Source: Streptomyces sp. NRRL WC-3618
GTDB taxonomy: Bacteria > Actinomycetota > Actinomycetes > Streptomycetales > Streptomycetaceae
Direction: 5' to 3'
DNA: 61,719 nucleotides
Assembly: GCF_001280005.1 (NCBI RefSeq)
Contig: NZ_LGDW01000336.1
Span: 1-61,719 of the forward strand
Shown here: positions 24,672 to 33,003 of the stretch, in pieces
Layout of the letters: every line of letters starts with the position of its first letter
How positions within the stretch are numbered: position 1 is the stretch's first letter
The notes under the pieces: model-generated
Databases searched by the model: none
What the model was told of the DNA's origin: nothing
What the model saw: the letters and a program-made list of their open reading frames with translations, nothing else
Translations under genes and position numbers: made by a program

Positions 24672-25748
24672 TCAGATCTCGATGCACGTACGCAGTGCGG
24701 TGCCGGTGCGCATCTGGTCGAGGGCCTCGTTGATGCCGGCGAGCGGCACGCGGTGGGTGATGAGGCCCGCGAGGTCGACGCGGCCGGCGCGCCAGAGGGC
24801 GATCGTGCGCTCGTAGGACCGCAGGACGTCGCCGCCGCCGTACATGGACGGCAGGATGCGCTTCTCGTCGAAGAACAGCTCGAACATGTTGAGTTGGAGG
24901 TTGTCGTCCATGGCGCCCGCGCCGACGACGACCATGGTGCCGCCGCGCCGGGTGGTGTCGTAGGCGGTGCGGGCGGTGGCGGAGCGGCCGACGACCTCGA
25001 AGACGTAGTCGAACCCCTCGCCGCCGGTGAGCTGTTGCTTGGCGTCGGCCAGCTCGTCCGGCGAAACGGCCCTCGTCGCACCGAACTTGAGCGCGGACTC
25101 GCGGCGCGAGAGCACCGGGTCGACGGCGACGATCTCGGCGGCGCCCTGGAGCCGCGCGCCCTGTATCGCGGAGATGCCGACGCCTCCGCAGCCGATGACG
25201 GCGACCGACGAACCGGCCTGTACGTCAGCGGTGTTGAGGGCGGCGCCGAGTCCGGTGGTGACCCCGCAGCCGATGAGGGCGGCGATGTCGAAGGGCACGT
25301 CGTCGGGGATGGGCACGGCGCAGCCCGCGTCGAGGACGACCTCCTCGGCGAAGGTGCCGGTGCCGGCCATGCCGAAGACATCGCCGCCCGGGCGCCTGAA
25401 GTTGGGGGTGCCCGCGTTCATGAACCCGGCGAGGCACAGCTCGGTCTGGCCGCGCCCGCACGCGGGACACGCGCCGCAGGCGGGCAGCCAGCAGACGACG
25501 ACCCGGTCTCCGGGCTTCACGTGGCTTACGCCCTCGCCGACTTCGAGGATCTCGCCGGCGCCTTCGTGGCCGGGCACGAAGGGCGCGGGCTGCGGCAGGA
25601 CACCGTTCATCGCGGAGAGGTCCGAGTGGCACAGCCCGGTGGCCCGTACCCGGATCCTCACCTTGCCGGGGCCGAAGCCCACGGCCTCGACGTCGTCCAG
25701 GACGTCGAGCTTGTCCTGCCCGATCTCGTGCAGTACGGCTGCGCGCAT
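24672..25748 (-). CDS. Zinc-dependent alcohol dehydrogenase (class III MDR type)
   Basis: A 358-residue medium-chain dehydrogenase. Catalytic zinc ligands are Cys40 in GLCHSD and His61-Glu62 in GHEGAGE. A four-cysteine structural zinc lobe is at about 91-112 (CGACPACGRGQTELC). The nucleotide-binding motif is GCGGVGIS. It oxidises alcohols to aldehydes with NAD. Between a MaoC hydratase and an SDR behind a KstR-type operator, a likely role is oxidation of a hydroxylated sterol side chain or other long-chain alcohol. It lies 50 bases after the MaoC gene. Confidence 0.9.
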   Translation of the reverse strand: MRAAVLHEIGQDKLDVLDDVEAVGFGPGKVRIRVRATGLCHSDLSAMNGVLPQPAPFVPGHEGAGEILEVGEGVSHVKPGDRVVVCWLPACGACPACGRGQTELCLAGFMNAGTPNFRRPGGDVFGMAGTGTFAEEVVLDAGCAVPIPDDVPFDIAALIGCGVTTGLGAALNTADVQAGSSVAVIGCGGVGISAIQGARLQGAAEIVAVDPVLSRRESALKFGATRAVSPDELADAKQQLTGGEGFDYVFEVVGRSATARTAYDTTRRGGTMVVVGAGAMDDNLQLNMFELFFDEKRILPSMYGGGDVLRSYERTIALWRAGRVDLAGLITHRVPLAGINEALDQMRTGTALRTCIEI

Positions 25749-25798
25749 GGTGCGGCTCCCCTCAGGAACGTGCTCGGCTCAACCCACGGGTGTGCGGT

Positions 25799-26659
25799 TC
25801 ATGAGTGTTCGACGACGGTGTCCGCCAGTACGGTCGCGTCCGCCCGCTCGACGGCGGTGACCGACACCTGGACGAGGTCCGGACCGGGCGTCCACATCCG
25901 GATGCGCAGGGTCTCCCCCGGGAACACGACCCCGGCGAAGCGCGTGCGGTACGCGCGGACCCGGCCGACGTCCCCGCCGAGCACCGTGTCGACGACCGCC
26001 TTGAGCGTCATGCCGTAGGTGCACAGCCCGTGCAGGATGGGCCGCTCGAACCCGGCGCGGGCGGCGAACTCGGGGTCGGCGTGCAGCGGGTTCCAGTCGC
26101 CGGAGAGCCGGTAGAGCAGCGCCTGGTCGTCGCGGACGCTCCGCTCGACGACCTTCACGGGCTCACCGTCGGGCGCCGGGAGGCGGGCGGAGGGCCCCCG
26201 GTCGCCGCCCCAGCCGCCTTCCCCCCGCACGAAGATCTGCGCGTCGCTCGTCCACAACGGGCCCTCTGCGTCGGCGACTTCGGTGCGCATGACGAGGATC
26301 GCCGCGCTGCCCTTGTCGTACACGGCGGCGATGCTCCCGGTGGCGCGCGCCCTGCCCTCGACCGGGATCGGGCGGTGCACCTCGATACTCTGGCCGCCGT
26401 GCAGGACATGGGCGAGGTCGACGTCGACGCCGGGCATGGAGAGCCCGCTGATCACGTCCGGGGAGTCGTTGCCGGCGACGGTGGCGAAGCTGGGCAGGAC
26501 GTGCAGCCGGGATTCGAGGGTGTAGCGCAGCTCGCCGGGATCGGTCGCGGGGACGCCGGCGCCGATGCCGAGGTGGTAGAGCTGGACGTCCTTGTGGCCC
26601 CAGGCGATCTCAGCGACCCGGGGTTCGGCGGCGACGGCCTTGGCGGCGTCAATGGGCAT
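25799..26659 (-). CDS. MaoC-family (R)-enoyl-CoA hydratase (HSD17B4 hydratase-2 type)
   Basis: A 286-residue double-hotdog protein. The active-site block is in the C-terminal half: SGDWNPLHADPEFAARAGFERPILHGLCTYG, with Asp and His for water activation. The N-terminal hotdog contains YHLGIGAG. This matches the hydratase half of multifunctional enzyme 2 and mycobacterial Hsd4B/ChsH3-type hydratases. It hydrates trans-2-enoyl-CoA to the (3R)-hydroxyacyl-CoA, the substrate of the SDR in the same operon. It is the first gene of the operon; AGGAG lies 11 bases before ATG 26659. Confidence 0.88.
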   Translation of the reverse strand: MPIDAAKAVAAEPRVAEIAWGHKDVQLYHLGIGAGVPATDPGELRYTLESRLHVLPSFATVAGNDSPDVISGLSMPGVDVDLAHVLHGGQSIEVHRPIPVEGRARATGSIAAVYDKGSAAILVMRTEVADAEGPLWTSDAQIFVRGEGGWGGDRGPSARLPAPDGEPVKVVERSVRDDQALLYRLSGDWNPLHADPEFAARAGFERPILHGLCTYGMTLKAVVDTVLGGDVGRVRAYRTRFAGVVFPGETLRIRMWTPGPDLVQVSVTAVERADATVLADTVVEHS

Positions 26660-26688
26660 GAGGATCGCGACTCCTGATCAACTGGCGG

Positions 26689-26784
26689 GACGGGCATCTC
26701 GTGGGCCGGACATCTCACAAGAACGGGCATCTCACAGGGCAGACATCACGCAGGGCGGGCATCTCGCAGGGCGGGCAGTCGCGG
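26689..26784. repeat. Short tandem repeat in the MaoC operon leader
   Basis: Five to six imperfect copies of a 16-base unit related to GGGCATCTCGCAGGGC are seen between the MaoC start and the upstream operators. They lie in the 5' leader or promoter of the operon. No function is evident. Confidence 0.7.
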
Positions 26785-26846
26785 GACCGAGACCTCGGTA
26801 CGACCGTCCGCACCGTCGGCCGCACCGAGGTCGATACGGGCCGATC

Positions 26847-26860
26847 TAGAACGCGTTCCA
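26847..26860. promoter_or_regulatory. KstR-type operator
   Basis: TAGAACGCGTTCCA matches TNNAACNNGTTNNA at every fixed position. It lies between the divergent MaoC operon and the histidine kinase gene and probably binds the KstR-like repressor encoded at 40,598. Confidence 0.7.
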
Positions 26861-26909
26861 GTCCGGCGCCCCCTGTTGTATAGCCGAGCGGTCCCGAGTT
26901 GTGAATACT

Positions 26910-26926
26910 CCTGACGATGCGTCAGG
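26910..26926. promoter_or_regulatory. CTGACG-N3-CGTCAG palindrome
   Basis: A 17-bp perfect palindrome about the central ATG (C CTGACG ATG CGTCAG G). The same motif is at 35,651 and 43,319, with a one-mismatch copy at 59,057. It is a likely operator for an unidentified, probably TetR-type, regulator. Confidence 0.6.
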
Positions 26927-27032
26927 TATGAGGCCTCGGACCGCATGCCACTCCGCGCCAGGACATTTGTCCTGCCCGAGTCGGTACATCGGCATCTGCC
27001 CGGCCCGGCGCTCGCTTCGTACGCTGTCGTCC

Positions 27033-28319
27033 ATGCTGTGGATGAGAAAGGCCGCCTGCCAGATGGGCGAGTGGCGGGCGGAGCGGGCCCGCTGGCGGGC
27101 GGACATGGACCGGTACAAGGCCGCCCGGCGCGCCGCGCGGAAGTCGGGCGAGCAGACGCCGCCGGACCCGGGCCCGCCGCCCACCGGTTTCGCCCTGCTG
27201 CCCTGGCTGCTGATGGGCATGGGCTCCTTCTCCAACCTCCTCCAGGGCCGCACCCCACTGCCCTGGATCGGCGCGCTGGGCCTGCTCACCTTCAACTCCC
27301 TCTACATCTACGTCACGTTCCGCGCCTTCGTGAAGGAGGCACGGGACGCCAGGTCGACGCGGGTGGCGCTCGTCGTCATGGGCGCGGTGACCTGCGTGCT
27401 GGCGATCGTGTACGGCGGCAGCTGGCTGTACTTCTTCCCGCTGCTCGGGCTGGCCACGGGCGCGGTGATGCGGGGCCCGTGGCTGGGCCGCACCGGACTC
27501 TCGCTCACCGCCCTCGCGGCGGCGGTCTCCGCGGTGCAGGAGGGCTGGGACGCGCTGAACGTGGCGTACGGGACGTTCCTGTCGACGATGGTGACAGCGG
27601 CGATCCTTTCCCTGGCCGAGGCGGTACGCGAACTGCGGGCGGCGCGTGAGGCGTTGGCGCATCGCGCGGTCGAGGAGGAACGGCTGCGTTTCTCCCGTGA
27701 CCTGCACGATCTGCTGGGCCACACCCTGTCGGTGATCGTGGTGAAGTCGGAGGCGGCCCGTCGGCTGGCGCCCCGCGACATGGACGCGGCCCTGCACCAG
27801 ATCACGGACATCGAGTCGGTGGGCCGCCAGGCCCTGACGGAGATCCGCGAGGCGGTGACGGGCTACCGGCAGGGCGGCCTGGCCACGGAACTGGACCGGG
27901 CGGACTCCGTCCTGACGGCGGCGGACATCACCCCGGTGATCCACCGCTCCGGCCCGCCCCTGTCGTCGCCGGCGGAGGCGCTCCTGGGGTGGGTGGTACG
28001 GGAGGCGGTCACCAACGTCGTACGGCACAGCGGCGCCACACGCTGCGAGATCACGGTGGCGAGCGTGGGCGAACGGGTGCGTCTGAGCGTCGCGGACAAC
28101 GGCAAGGGCGTGAAGGCTCTCCCGGTCCCCACCCGGCCGGGTGTCGGGGGCACCGGGCTCAAGGGCCTGACGGAACGCCTCGCGGCGGCGGACGGCTCCC
28201 TGGAGGCGGGGCCGGCACCCGGGGGCGGGTTCCTGCTGGTGGCCGAGCTGCCGCCGAGCTCGCAGGAGTCGCCTTCTTCCCAGCTCAACGCCGCCATCAG
28301 CCCTACCCTTACGCCGTGA
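27033..28319 (+). CDS. NarL-type sensor histidine kinase (DesK-like)
   Basis: A 428-residue membrane kinase. After a charged N-terminus, about five transmembrane segments (residues 50-200) are followed by a HisKA_3 dimerisation domain with the phospho-acceptor in RFSRDLHDLLGHTLS and an ATPase domain (VVREAVTNVVRHS, VADNGKG, GTGLKGLTERL). The start ATG 27033 has no ribosome site but TACGCT lies eight bases upstream, suggesting a leaderless transcript. Its stop overlaps the response regulator start (GTGA). The signal is unknown. It is divergent from the MaoC operon. Confidence 0.9.
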   Translation: MLWMRKAACQMGEWRAERARWRADMDRYKAARRAARKSGEQTPPDPGPPPTGFALLPWLLMGMGSFSNLLQGRTPLPWIGALGLLTFNSLYIYVTFRAFVKEARDARSTRVALVVMGAVTCVLAIVYGGSWLYFFPLLGLATGAVMRGPWLGRTGLSLTALAAAVSAVQEGWDALNVAYGTFLSTMVTAAILSLAEAVRELRAAREALAHRAVEEERLRFSRDLHDLLGHTLSVIVVKSEAARRLAPRDMDAALHQITDIESVGRQALTEIREAVTGYRQGGLATELDRADSVLTAADITPVIHRSGPPLSSPAEALLGWVVREAVTNVVRHSGATRCEITVASVGERVRLSVADNGKGVKALPVPTRPGVGGTGLKGLTERLAAADGSLEAGPAPGGGFLLVAELPPSSQESPSSQLNAAISPTLTP

Positions 28320-28957
28320 ACGAGATGCCCCGGGACCATCGCCCCGCGAAGTCCATCCGCGTCCTCCTCGCCGAGGACCAGCAAATGATGCGCGGCGCTC
28401 TGGCCCTGCTGCTCGGGATGGAGCCGGACATCACGGTCGTCGCCCAGGTCGCGACCGGTGACGCGATCGTCGACGCGGCTCTTCTGCACCGCCCCGACGT
28501 GGCGCTCCTCGACATCGAGCTGCCGGGCATCAGCGGCCTGGACGCCGCCGCCCTCCTCCGCGACGAGGCCCCGGACTGCCGGGTGCTGATCCTGACCACC
28601 TTCGGCCGCCCCGGCTATCTGCGCCGGGCCATGGAGGCGGGGGCCGCCGGGTTCCTCGTCAAGGACGGTCCCGTGGAGGAGCTGGCGGCGGCGATCCGGC
28701 GCGTACTGACCGGCGAGACGGTCATCGACCCCGCCCTCGCCGCCGCCGCGCTCAGCGCCGGGCCCAATCCGCTCACGGGGAGGGAGTGCGAGGTTCTGAA
28801 CGCCTCGGCGGACGGCGCGACGGTCGCCGACGTCGCGGCCAGGCTCCATCTTTCCGAGTCGACGGTCCGCAACTATCTCTCGGCCGCGATCGGGAAGACC
28901 GGGACCCGCAACCGGGCGGAGGCGGTGCGGGAGGCTCGGCAGCAGGGGTGGCTCTAG
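28316..28957 (+). CDS. NarL/LuxR-family response regulator
   Basis: A 213-residue two-domain regulator. The receiver has VLLAEDQQMMRGAL, the phospho-acceptor Asp in VALLDIELPGISG, Thr in LILTTFG and Lys in LVKDGPVEE. The C-terminal LuxR helix-turn-helix is NPLTGRECEVLNASADGATVADVAARLHLSESTVRNYL (about 145-200). GTG 28316 overlaps the kinase stop, implying translational coupling; ATG 28325 is an alternative. It would be phosphorylated by the upstream kinase. Confidence 0.92.
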   Translation: MNEMPRDHRPAKSIRVLLAEDQQMMRGALALLLGMEPDITVVAQVATGDAIVDAALLHRPDVALLDIELPGISGLDAAALLRDEAPDCRVLILTTFGRPGYLRRAMEAGAAGFLVKDGPVEELAAAIRRVLTGETVIDPALAAAALSAGPNPLTGRECEVLNASADGATVADVAARLHLSESTVRNYLSAAIGKTGTRNRAEAVREARQQGWL

Positions 28958-28982
28958 CGGGGGCCTGTCGTGGGTCCCGCTG

Positions 28983-29054
28983 CTGGGGGCTGCGCCCCCA
29001 GACCCCGCTGTCGGCCCTGAAGGGGCCTCGTCCTCAAACGCCGGACGGGCTGAA
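28983..29054 (+). terminator. Hairpin within a common Streptomyces-type intergenic repeat
   Basis: CTGGGGGCTGCGCCCCCAG (28983-29001) is a strong short hairpin just after the response regulator stop. It is followed by AGACCCCGCT and by CCTCAAACGCCGGACGGGCTG (up to about 29054). I recall this combination as a frequent intergenic repeat in Streptomyces. It probably acts as terminator for the two-component operon. Confidence 0.6.
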
Positions 29055-29079
29055 AAAGGCGCGCGGTCGTGCTGCCGCC

Positions 29080-29919
29080 TCACCCCGTGACCCTCACCGA
29101 CTTGAACTCCTTCCCCTCCCCCCCGAGGCAGACGAACCAGGCCGCCTCTGAACCCGCGACCGGCCTGATCACCGGGACCTTGTTGTTCGCCGCGTAGTTC
29201 GCCGGGACCTTGTGGGCCACCGATGTCGTGCCGTCGTCCCAGGTGCAGGTGACCGTTCGGGCCCTGGCGGCCACCCTGCCGATGACCAGGCGGTTCAAGG
29301 CGCCGGCCTGGTCGGAGGTTTTCGCTTCCAGGGGGATCGCGGCCGACTCCAGATCCGTACCGGACATGCCGTAGGCCTTGTCGATTTCGCCCTGCATCAC
29401 CGGCCTCCACACGTCGTCGACGGCCAGAGAGACGGAGAAGAAGCCCCTGCCCACCAGGCTCTTGGGGATACGCGCGCGCGGCGGCAACTCTCCGTGGTCG
29501 ATAATGGCACCGAACTGCCGGACCGCCTCCTCCTCGTTCCGCGGCGCTCCCCAGATGTCGATGGTGACCCGCCACTCCCTCCCGCGGTCCCTGCCCATCG
29601 CGACAGTGGTCCGCTGGGGGTCGTACACATGCCGTTCCTCCGCCGAAGGGGGCCGGACCGCCACCTGGTTGACCTCGTGGCCGTTGTCGATGCCCGCCAG
29701 GGCCAGGGTTCCGGTCGACACGGCGATCGCCAGGGCCGCCGCCGACGCCACCGCCCAGCGGCGCGCCCTGCGGCGTCGGCCGCCGCGGACCACCGCCTGG
29801 TAGGGGGCTATGCCGATCTCGACCCCGTCCGCGGCGTCGGCCAGCAGGAAGGTGATGTCCGAGTGTGCGGTGTCGCCCTGTGCCATGTTCTGGTTCGTCT
29901 CCCGGTCCGCGCTCATCAC
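29080..29919 (-). CDS. Membrane-anchored hypothetical protein paired with SigE-type sigma factor
   Basis: A 279-residue protein with a cytoplasmic N-terminus of about 60 residues ending in RRRRARRW, one transmembrane segment (VASAAALAIAVSTGTLALAG) and a large extracytoplasmic domain without a recognised fold. Its start overlaps the sigma factor stop by four bases (ATGA), the layout of a sigma/anti-sigma pair. No zinc-binding HxxxCxxC motif is seen, so anti-sigma activity is only a positional inference. Confidence 0.72.
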   Translation of the reverse strand: MMSADRETNQNMAQGDTAHSDITFLLADAADGVEIGIAPYQAVVRGGRRRRARRWAVASAAALAIAVSTGTLALAGIDNGHEVNQVAVRPPSAEERHVYDPQRTTVAMGRDRGREWRVTIDIWGAPRNEEEAVRQFGAIIDHGELPPRARIPKSLVGRGFFSVSLAVDDVWRPVMQGEIDKAYGMSGTDLESAAIPLEAKTSDQAGALNRLVIGRVAARARTVTCTWDDGTTSVAHKVPANYAANNKVPVIRPVAGSEAAWFVCLGGEGKEFKSVRVTG

Positions 29920-30515
29920 TTCCGCCCTCCCTGTGTCGCTGTCTCGGCCAGGCCCGGTATGGCGCGGAGTTTCGCGATCCCCTTGGCCGCGTTGCTCTTC
30001 ACCGCGCCCACCGAGCAGCCCATCGCCTGCGCGGCCTGTGTTTCGGTCAGGTCCTCCCAGTACCGCAGCACCACCGCCTGCCGCTGCCGGGGCGGCAACT
30101 GGGCCAGCGCCTTGAGCAGCGCCCCGCGGTCGTCGGCCCGGGCGATGTGGTCTCCGGTGTCGGGCAGCTCGTGCCCCAGTCCCTCGTCGTCCTTCGGCGC
30201 CAGGAACTCCTTGAGGCGCCTGCGGTGCTTACGGGCGTGCGCGTTGATCATCACGCGCCGCACATACGCCTCCGGGTCGTCGGCCGAGCCGACTCTCCGC
30301 CAGGCCACATAGACCTGTTCCAGCGTCGACTGGACCAGATCCTCCGCCGCGTGCTGCTCCCCCGTGAGCAGAAACGCCGTCCGCAGCAGCCGTGGCCAGC
30401 GGCCGATGACGAAGCTCTGGAACTCCTCGTCCCGAGTCGCCCCTCGACCCCCGTCCCGACCCCGGTCCCGATTCCGATCCCGGTCCCGGTCCCGGTCCTG
30501 TCCCTGTTCCCCCAT
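29916..30515 (-). CDS. SigE-family ECF-type RNA polymerase sigma factor
   Basis: A 199-residue sigma factor of the actinobacterial SigE (ECF41/SigE-like) family. Region 2 is FVIGRWPRLLRTAFLLTG through AEDLVQSTLEQVYVAWRR; region 4 is LPPRQRQAVVLRYWEDLTETQAAQAMGCSVGAVKSNAAKGIAKLR. The N-terminal 30 residues are an Asp/Arg repeat (DRDRDRDRNRDRG) coded by a CGGTCC-type microsatellite, likely variable in length. ATG 30515 is chosen because AGGAGG sits six bases upstream. It is co-transcribed with the membrane protein that overlaps its stop. Confidence 0.9.
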   Translation of the reverse strand: MGEQGQDRDRDRDRNRDRGRDGGRGATRDEEFQSFVIGRWPRLLRTAFLLTGEQHAAEDLVQSTLEQVYVAWRRVGSADDPEAYVRRVMINAHARKHRRRLKEFLAPKDDEGLGHELPDTGDHIARADDRGALLKALAQLPPRQRQAVVLRYWEDLTETQAAQAMGCSVGAVKSNAAKGIAKLRAIPGLAETATQGGRK

Positions 30516-30723
30516 GAGCACCTCCTAGATGTTCAAAGGAGTCCATGAGCCGCCCGAATCGTTGCCCCGATCCCAGAACAATTTCTTCGCACGTGACGGC
30601 GGATCAGATACCCATGAGCAGGTCAAAGATTAGTTAGTACGCCAAAACATCGGAATAGTTGCCCAGGCACACGGGTTCATCGCCCACGTACCCCTGCCCG
30701 GATCCGCCTGGAGGCTCCACCCC

Positions 30724-32466
30724 ATGACACACACGACGACCGACCGGCCCGCCGGCGACACCGGCAGAACGGGCGGGGCCATAGTCCCGGTGCTCGCCTT
30801 CGCGGGCATCGTTGTCGCGGTCATGCAGACCCTGCTCGTCCCCGTCATCAAGGACCTCCCCCAGCTGCTGAGCACCTCGCCCAGCAACGCCACCTGGGTG
30901 CTGACCTCGACGCTCCTCTCCGGAGCCGTGGCCACGCCCATCATGGGCCGGCTCGGTGACCTGTACGGCAAGCGGCGCCTGCTGATCACCAGCCTCTCCG
31001 TGATGGTGGTCGGCGCCCTGATCAGCGCGCTCACCAGCGACCTGCTGACCATGATCGCGGGACGTACCCTCCAGGGCTTCGCCATGGGCGCCATCCCCCT
31101 CGGCATCGGTCTGATGCGGGACATGCTGCCCCGCGAGAAGCTTCCCTCCGCGATGGCCCTGATGAGCTCCTCCATCGGCGTCGGCGGCGGCCTCGCCCTC
31201 CCCCTCGCCGCGCTGATCGCCCAGCACTCCGACTGGCACTCCCTCTTCTACGGCGCCGCCGGCCTCGGCGCCTTCGCCATCGCCCTCACCCTGCTCGTCG
31301 TCCCCGAGTCCCGGATGCGCGCCGAGGGCACCTTCGACGTGCTCGGGGCGGTCGGACTCTCCGTCGGCCTGGTCCTCTTCCTCCTCCCGATCACCAAGGG
31401 CAGCGACTGGGGCTGGGCCTCCGGCACCACGCTCGGCCTGTTCGCCGCGTCCGCCGTCGTCCTGCTCCTGTGGGGCGTACTGGAGCTGCGCATCAAGGCC
31501 CCGCTGGTGGACCTGCGAACCACCGCCCGGCCCGCCGTCCTGTTCACCAACCTCGCCTCGATCATGGTCGGCGTCTCCTTCTACGTCGTCTCCCTCGTCC
31601 TGCCCCAGCTCCTCCAGCTGCCCACCTCCACCGGCTACGGTCTCGGCCAGTCGATGGTCATGGCGGGCCTGATCGTGGCGCCGCTCGGCCTGACGATGAT
31701 GTTCACGGCGCCCGTCTACGCCCGCCTCTCCGCCAAGTACGGGCCCAAGGTCACCCTGATCCTCGGCCTGCTGATCATCGCGATCGGCTACGGCGCCGGC
31801 CTCGGCCTGATGAGCGCCGCGTGGCAGTCCCTGGTCATCGCGGTGGTCCTGGGCGCCGGCATCGGCCTCGCCTACTCCTCCCTCCCCGCCCTGATCGTCG
31901 GCGCGGTCCCGGCCTCCGAGACCGGCGCGGCCAACGGACTCAACACCCTCATGCGTTCCATCGGTACGTCGGTGTCGAGCGCCGTCATCGGGATGGTGCT
32001 CGCCAACACCGCGAACCATGTGGGTGGCGTCGCCATCCCCACGATGCACGGGTTCCGGATCTCGTTCCTGATCGCGACCGGCGCGGTGGCGGTCGGGCTG
32101 CTGCTGGCCCTGTTCCTGCCGGGGCGGCGCCCTGCTCAGCCGCAGTTGCGGGCGAGCAGCGAGGAGGACGCGAACCTGGCGCGGGCCAACGAGGTGCTCG
32201 GTGCCGGGTTCCGTGGGCGGGTGCTGGACACGGACGGTGGTCCGGTCGCCCGGGCCAAGGTCACGTTGATCGACCAGCGGGGTCGGCAGGCGGGGGCGAC
32301 GCTTTCGGCGGAGGACGGGAGCTATGCGGTTGCCGTTCCGGCACAGGGGGCGTACGTGCTTGCCGCGCGGGCCGTCGGGCATGGGCCGCTTGCCTCGTCG
32401 GTGACCCATGGGGGTGGGGCGGTTGATATGGACCTGTCCCTGCCGGGGGAGAGCGTCAGCGCGTAG
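30724..32466 (+). CDS. DHA2-type MFS transporter with C-terminal carboxypeptidase-regulatory-like domain
   Basis: A 580-residue protein. Residues 1-470 form a 14-helix major facilitator drug/proton antiporter (ATPIMGRLGDLYGKRRLL motif A, VLTSTLLSGAVATP). The last 90 residues (FRGRVLDTDGGPVARAKVTLIDQRG ... DGSYAVAVPAQGAYVL) make a carboxypeptidase regulatory-like, transthyretin-type beta sandwich after a linker. Such domains usually lie outside the membrane. Substrate unknown; multidrug export is the usual role. No regulator is adjacent; the SigE unit is divergent upstream. Confidence 0.9.
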   Translation: MTHTTTDRPAGDTGRTGGAIVPVLAFAGIVVAVMQTLLVPVIKDLPQLLSTSPSNATWVLTSTLLSGAVATPIMGRLGDLYGKRRLLITSLSVMVVGALISALTSDLLTMIAGRTLQGFAMGAIPLGIGLMRDMLPREKLPSAMALMSSSIGVGGGLALPLAALIAQHSDWHSLFYGAAGLGAFAIALTLLVVPESRMRAEGTFDVLGAVGLSVGLVLFLLPITKGSDWGWASGTTLGLFAASAVVLLLWGVLELRIKAPLVDLRTTARPAVLFTNLASIMVGVSFYVVSLVLPQLLQLPTSTGYGLGQSMVMAGLIVAPLGLTMMFTAPVYARLSAKYGPKVTLILGLLIIAIGYGAGLGLMSAAWQSLVIAVVLGAGIGLAYSSLPALIVGAVPASETGAANGLNTLMRSIGTSVSSAVIGMVLANTANHVGGVAIPTMHGFRISFLIATGAVAVGLLLALFLPGRRPAQPQLRASSEEDANLARANEVLGAGFRGRVLDTDGGPVARAKVTLIDQRGRQAGATLSAEDGSYAVAVPAQGAYVLAARAVGHGPLASSVTHGGGAVDMDLSLPGESVSA

Positions 32467-32492
32467 GCGCTGCGCTTGCCGGGGGGTGCGCG

Positions 32493-32895
32493 GTGCGTTT
32501 TGGGGTGCCGGTTCGCTGTGGCTGGTCGCGCAGTTCCCCGCGCCCCTGTACACGTGCCCCCTGTCAGCATCGGGCTTCCCGCACACTCGTACCGCTGGGC
32601 AGGTGCCTTTTGGGGTGCGGGGCCGCTGTGGCTGGTCGCGCAGTTCCCCGCGCCCCTGTACACGTGCCCCCTGGCAGCATCGGGCTTCCCGCACACTCGT
32701 ACCGCTGGACGGGTGCGTTTTGGGGTGCGGGGCCGCTGTGGCTTGTCGCGCAGTTCCCCGCGCCCCTGTACACGTGCCCCCTGGCAGCATCGGGCTTCCC
32801 GCGCACTCGTACCGCTGGACGGGTGCGTTTTGGGGTGCGGGGTCGCTGTGGCTTGTCGCGCAGTTCCCCGCGCCCCTGTACACGTGCCCCCTGTC
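32493..32895 (+). repeat. 110-bp tandem repeat array (3.7 copies)
   Basis: Copies begin at 32493, 32603, 32713 and 32823, each opening with GTGCGTTTTGGGGTGC or a one-base variant, exactly 110 bases apart; the last is truncated at about 32895. Each holds the core GCTGTGGCT(G/T)GTCGCGCAG, then TTCCCCGCGCCCCTG, then TACACGTGCCCCCTG and CATCGGGCTTCCCG. All frames are open through it because 110-base units with no stops repeat, so the long frames seen here are not genes. It lies between the MFS gene and a methyltransferase. Confidence 0.92.
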
Positions 32896-33003
32896 ACGGT
32901 CGTGCAGGTCTTCGCGCCCCTCTGCGCCTGCCCCCTGTCTTTTGGGCAACCGGATGTGCGGCAGCATGGGGGTTCGCACGCTCGTACGACTGGGAGGAAC
33001 CCT

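Noticed and set aside
32493..32895. CRISPR array
   Set aside because: Units are 110 bp, nearly identical over their full length, without distinct spacers, and no cas genes are near.
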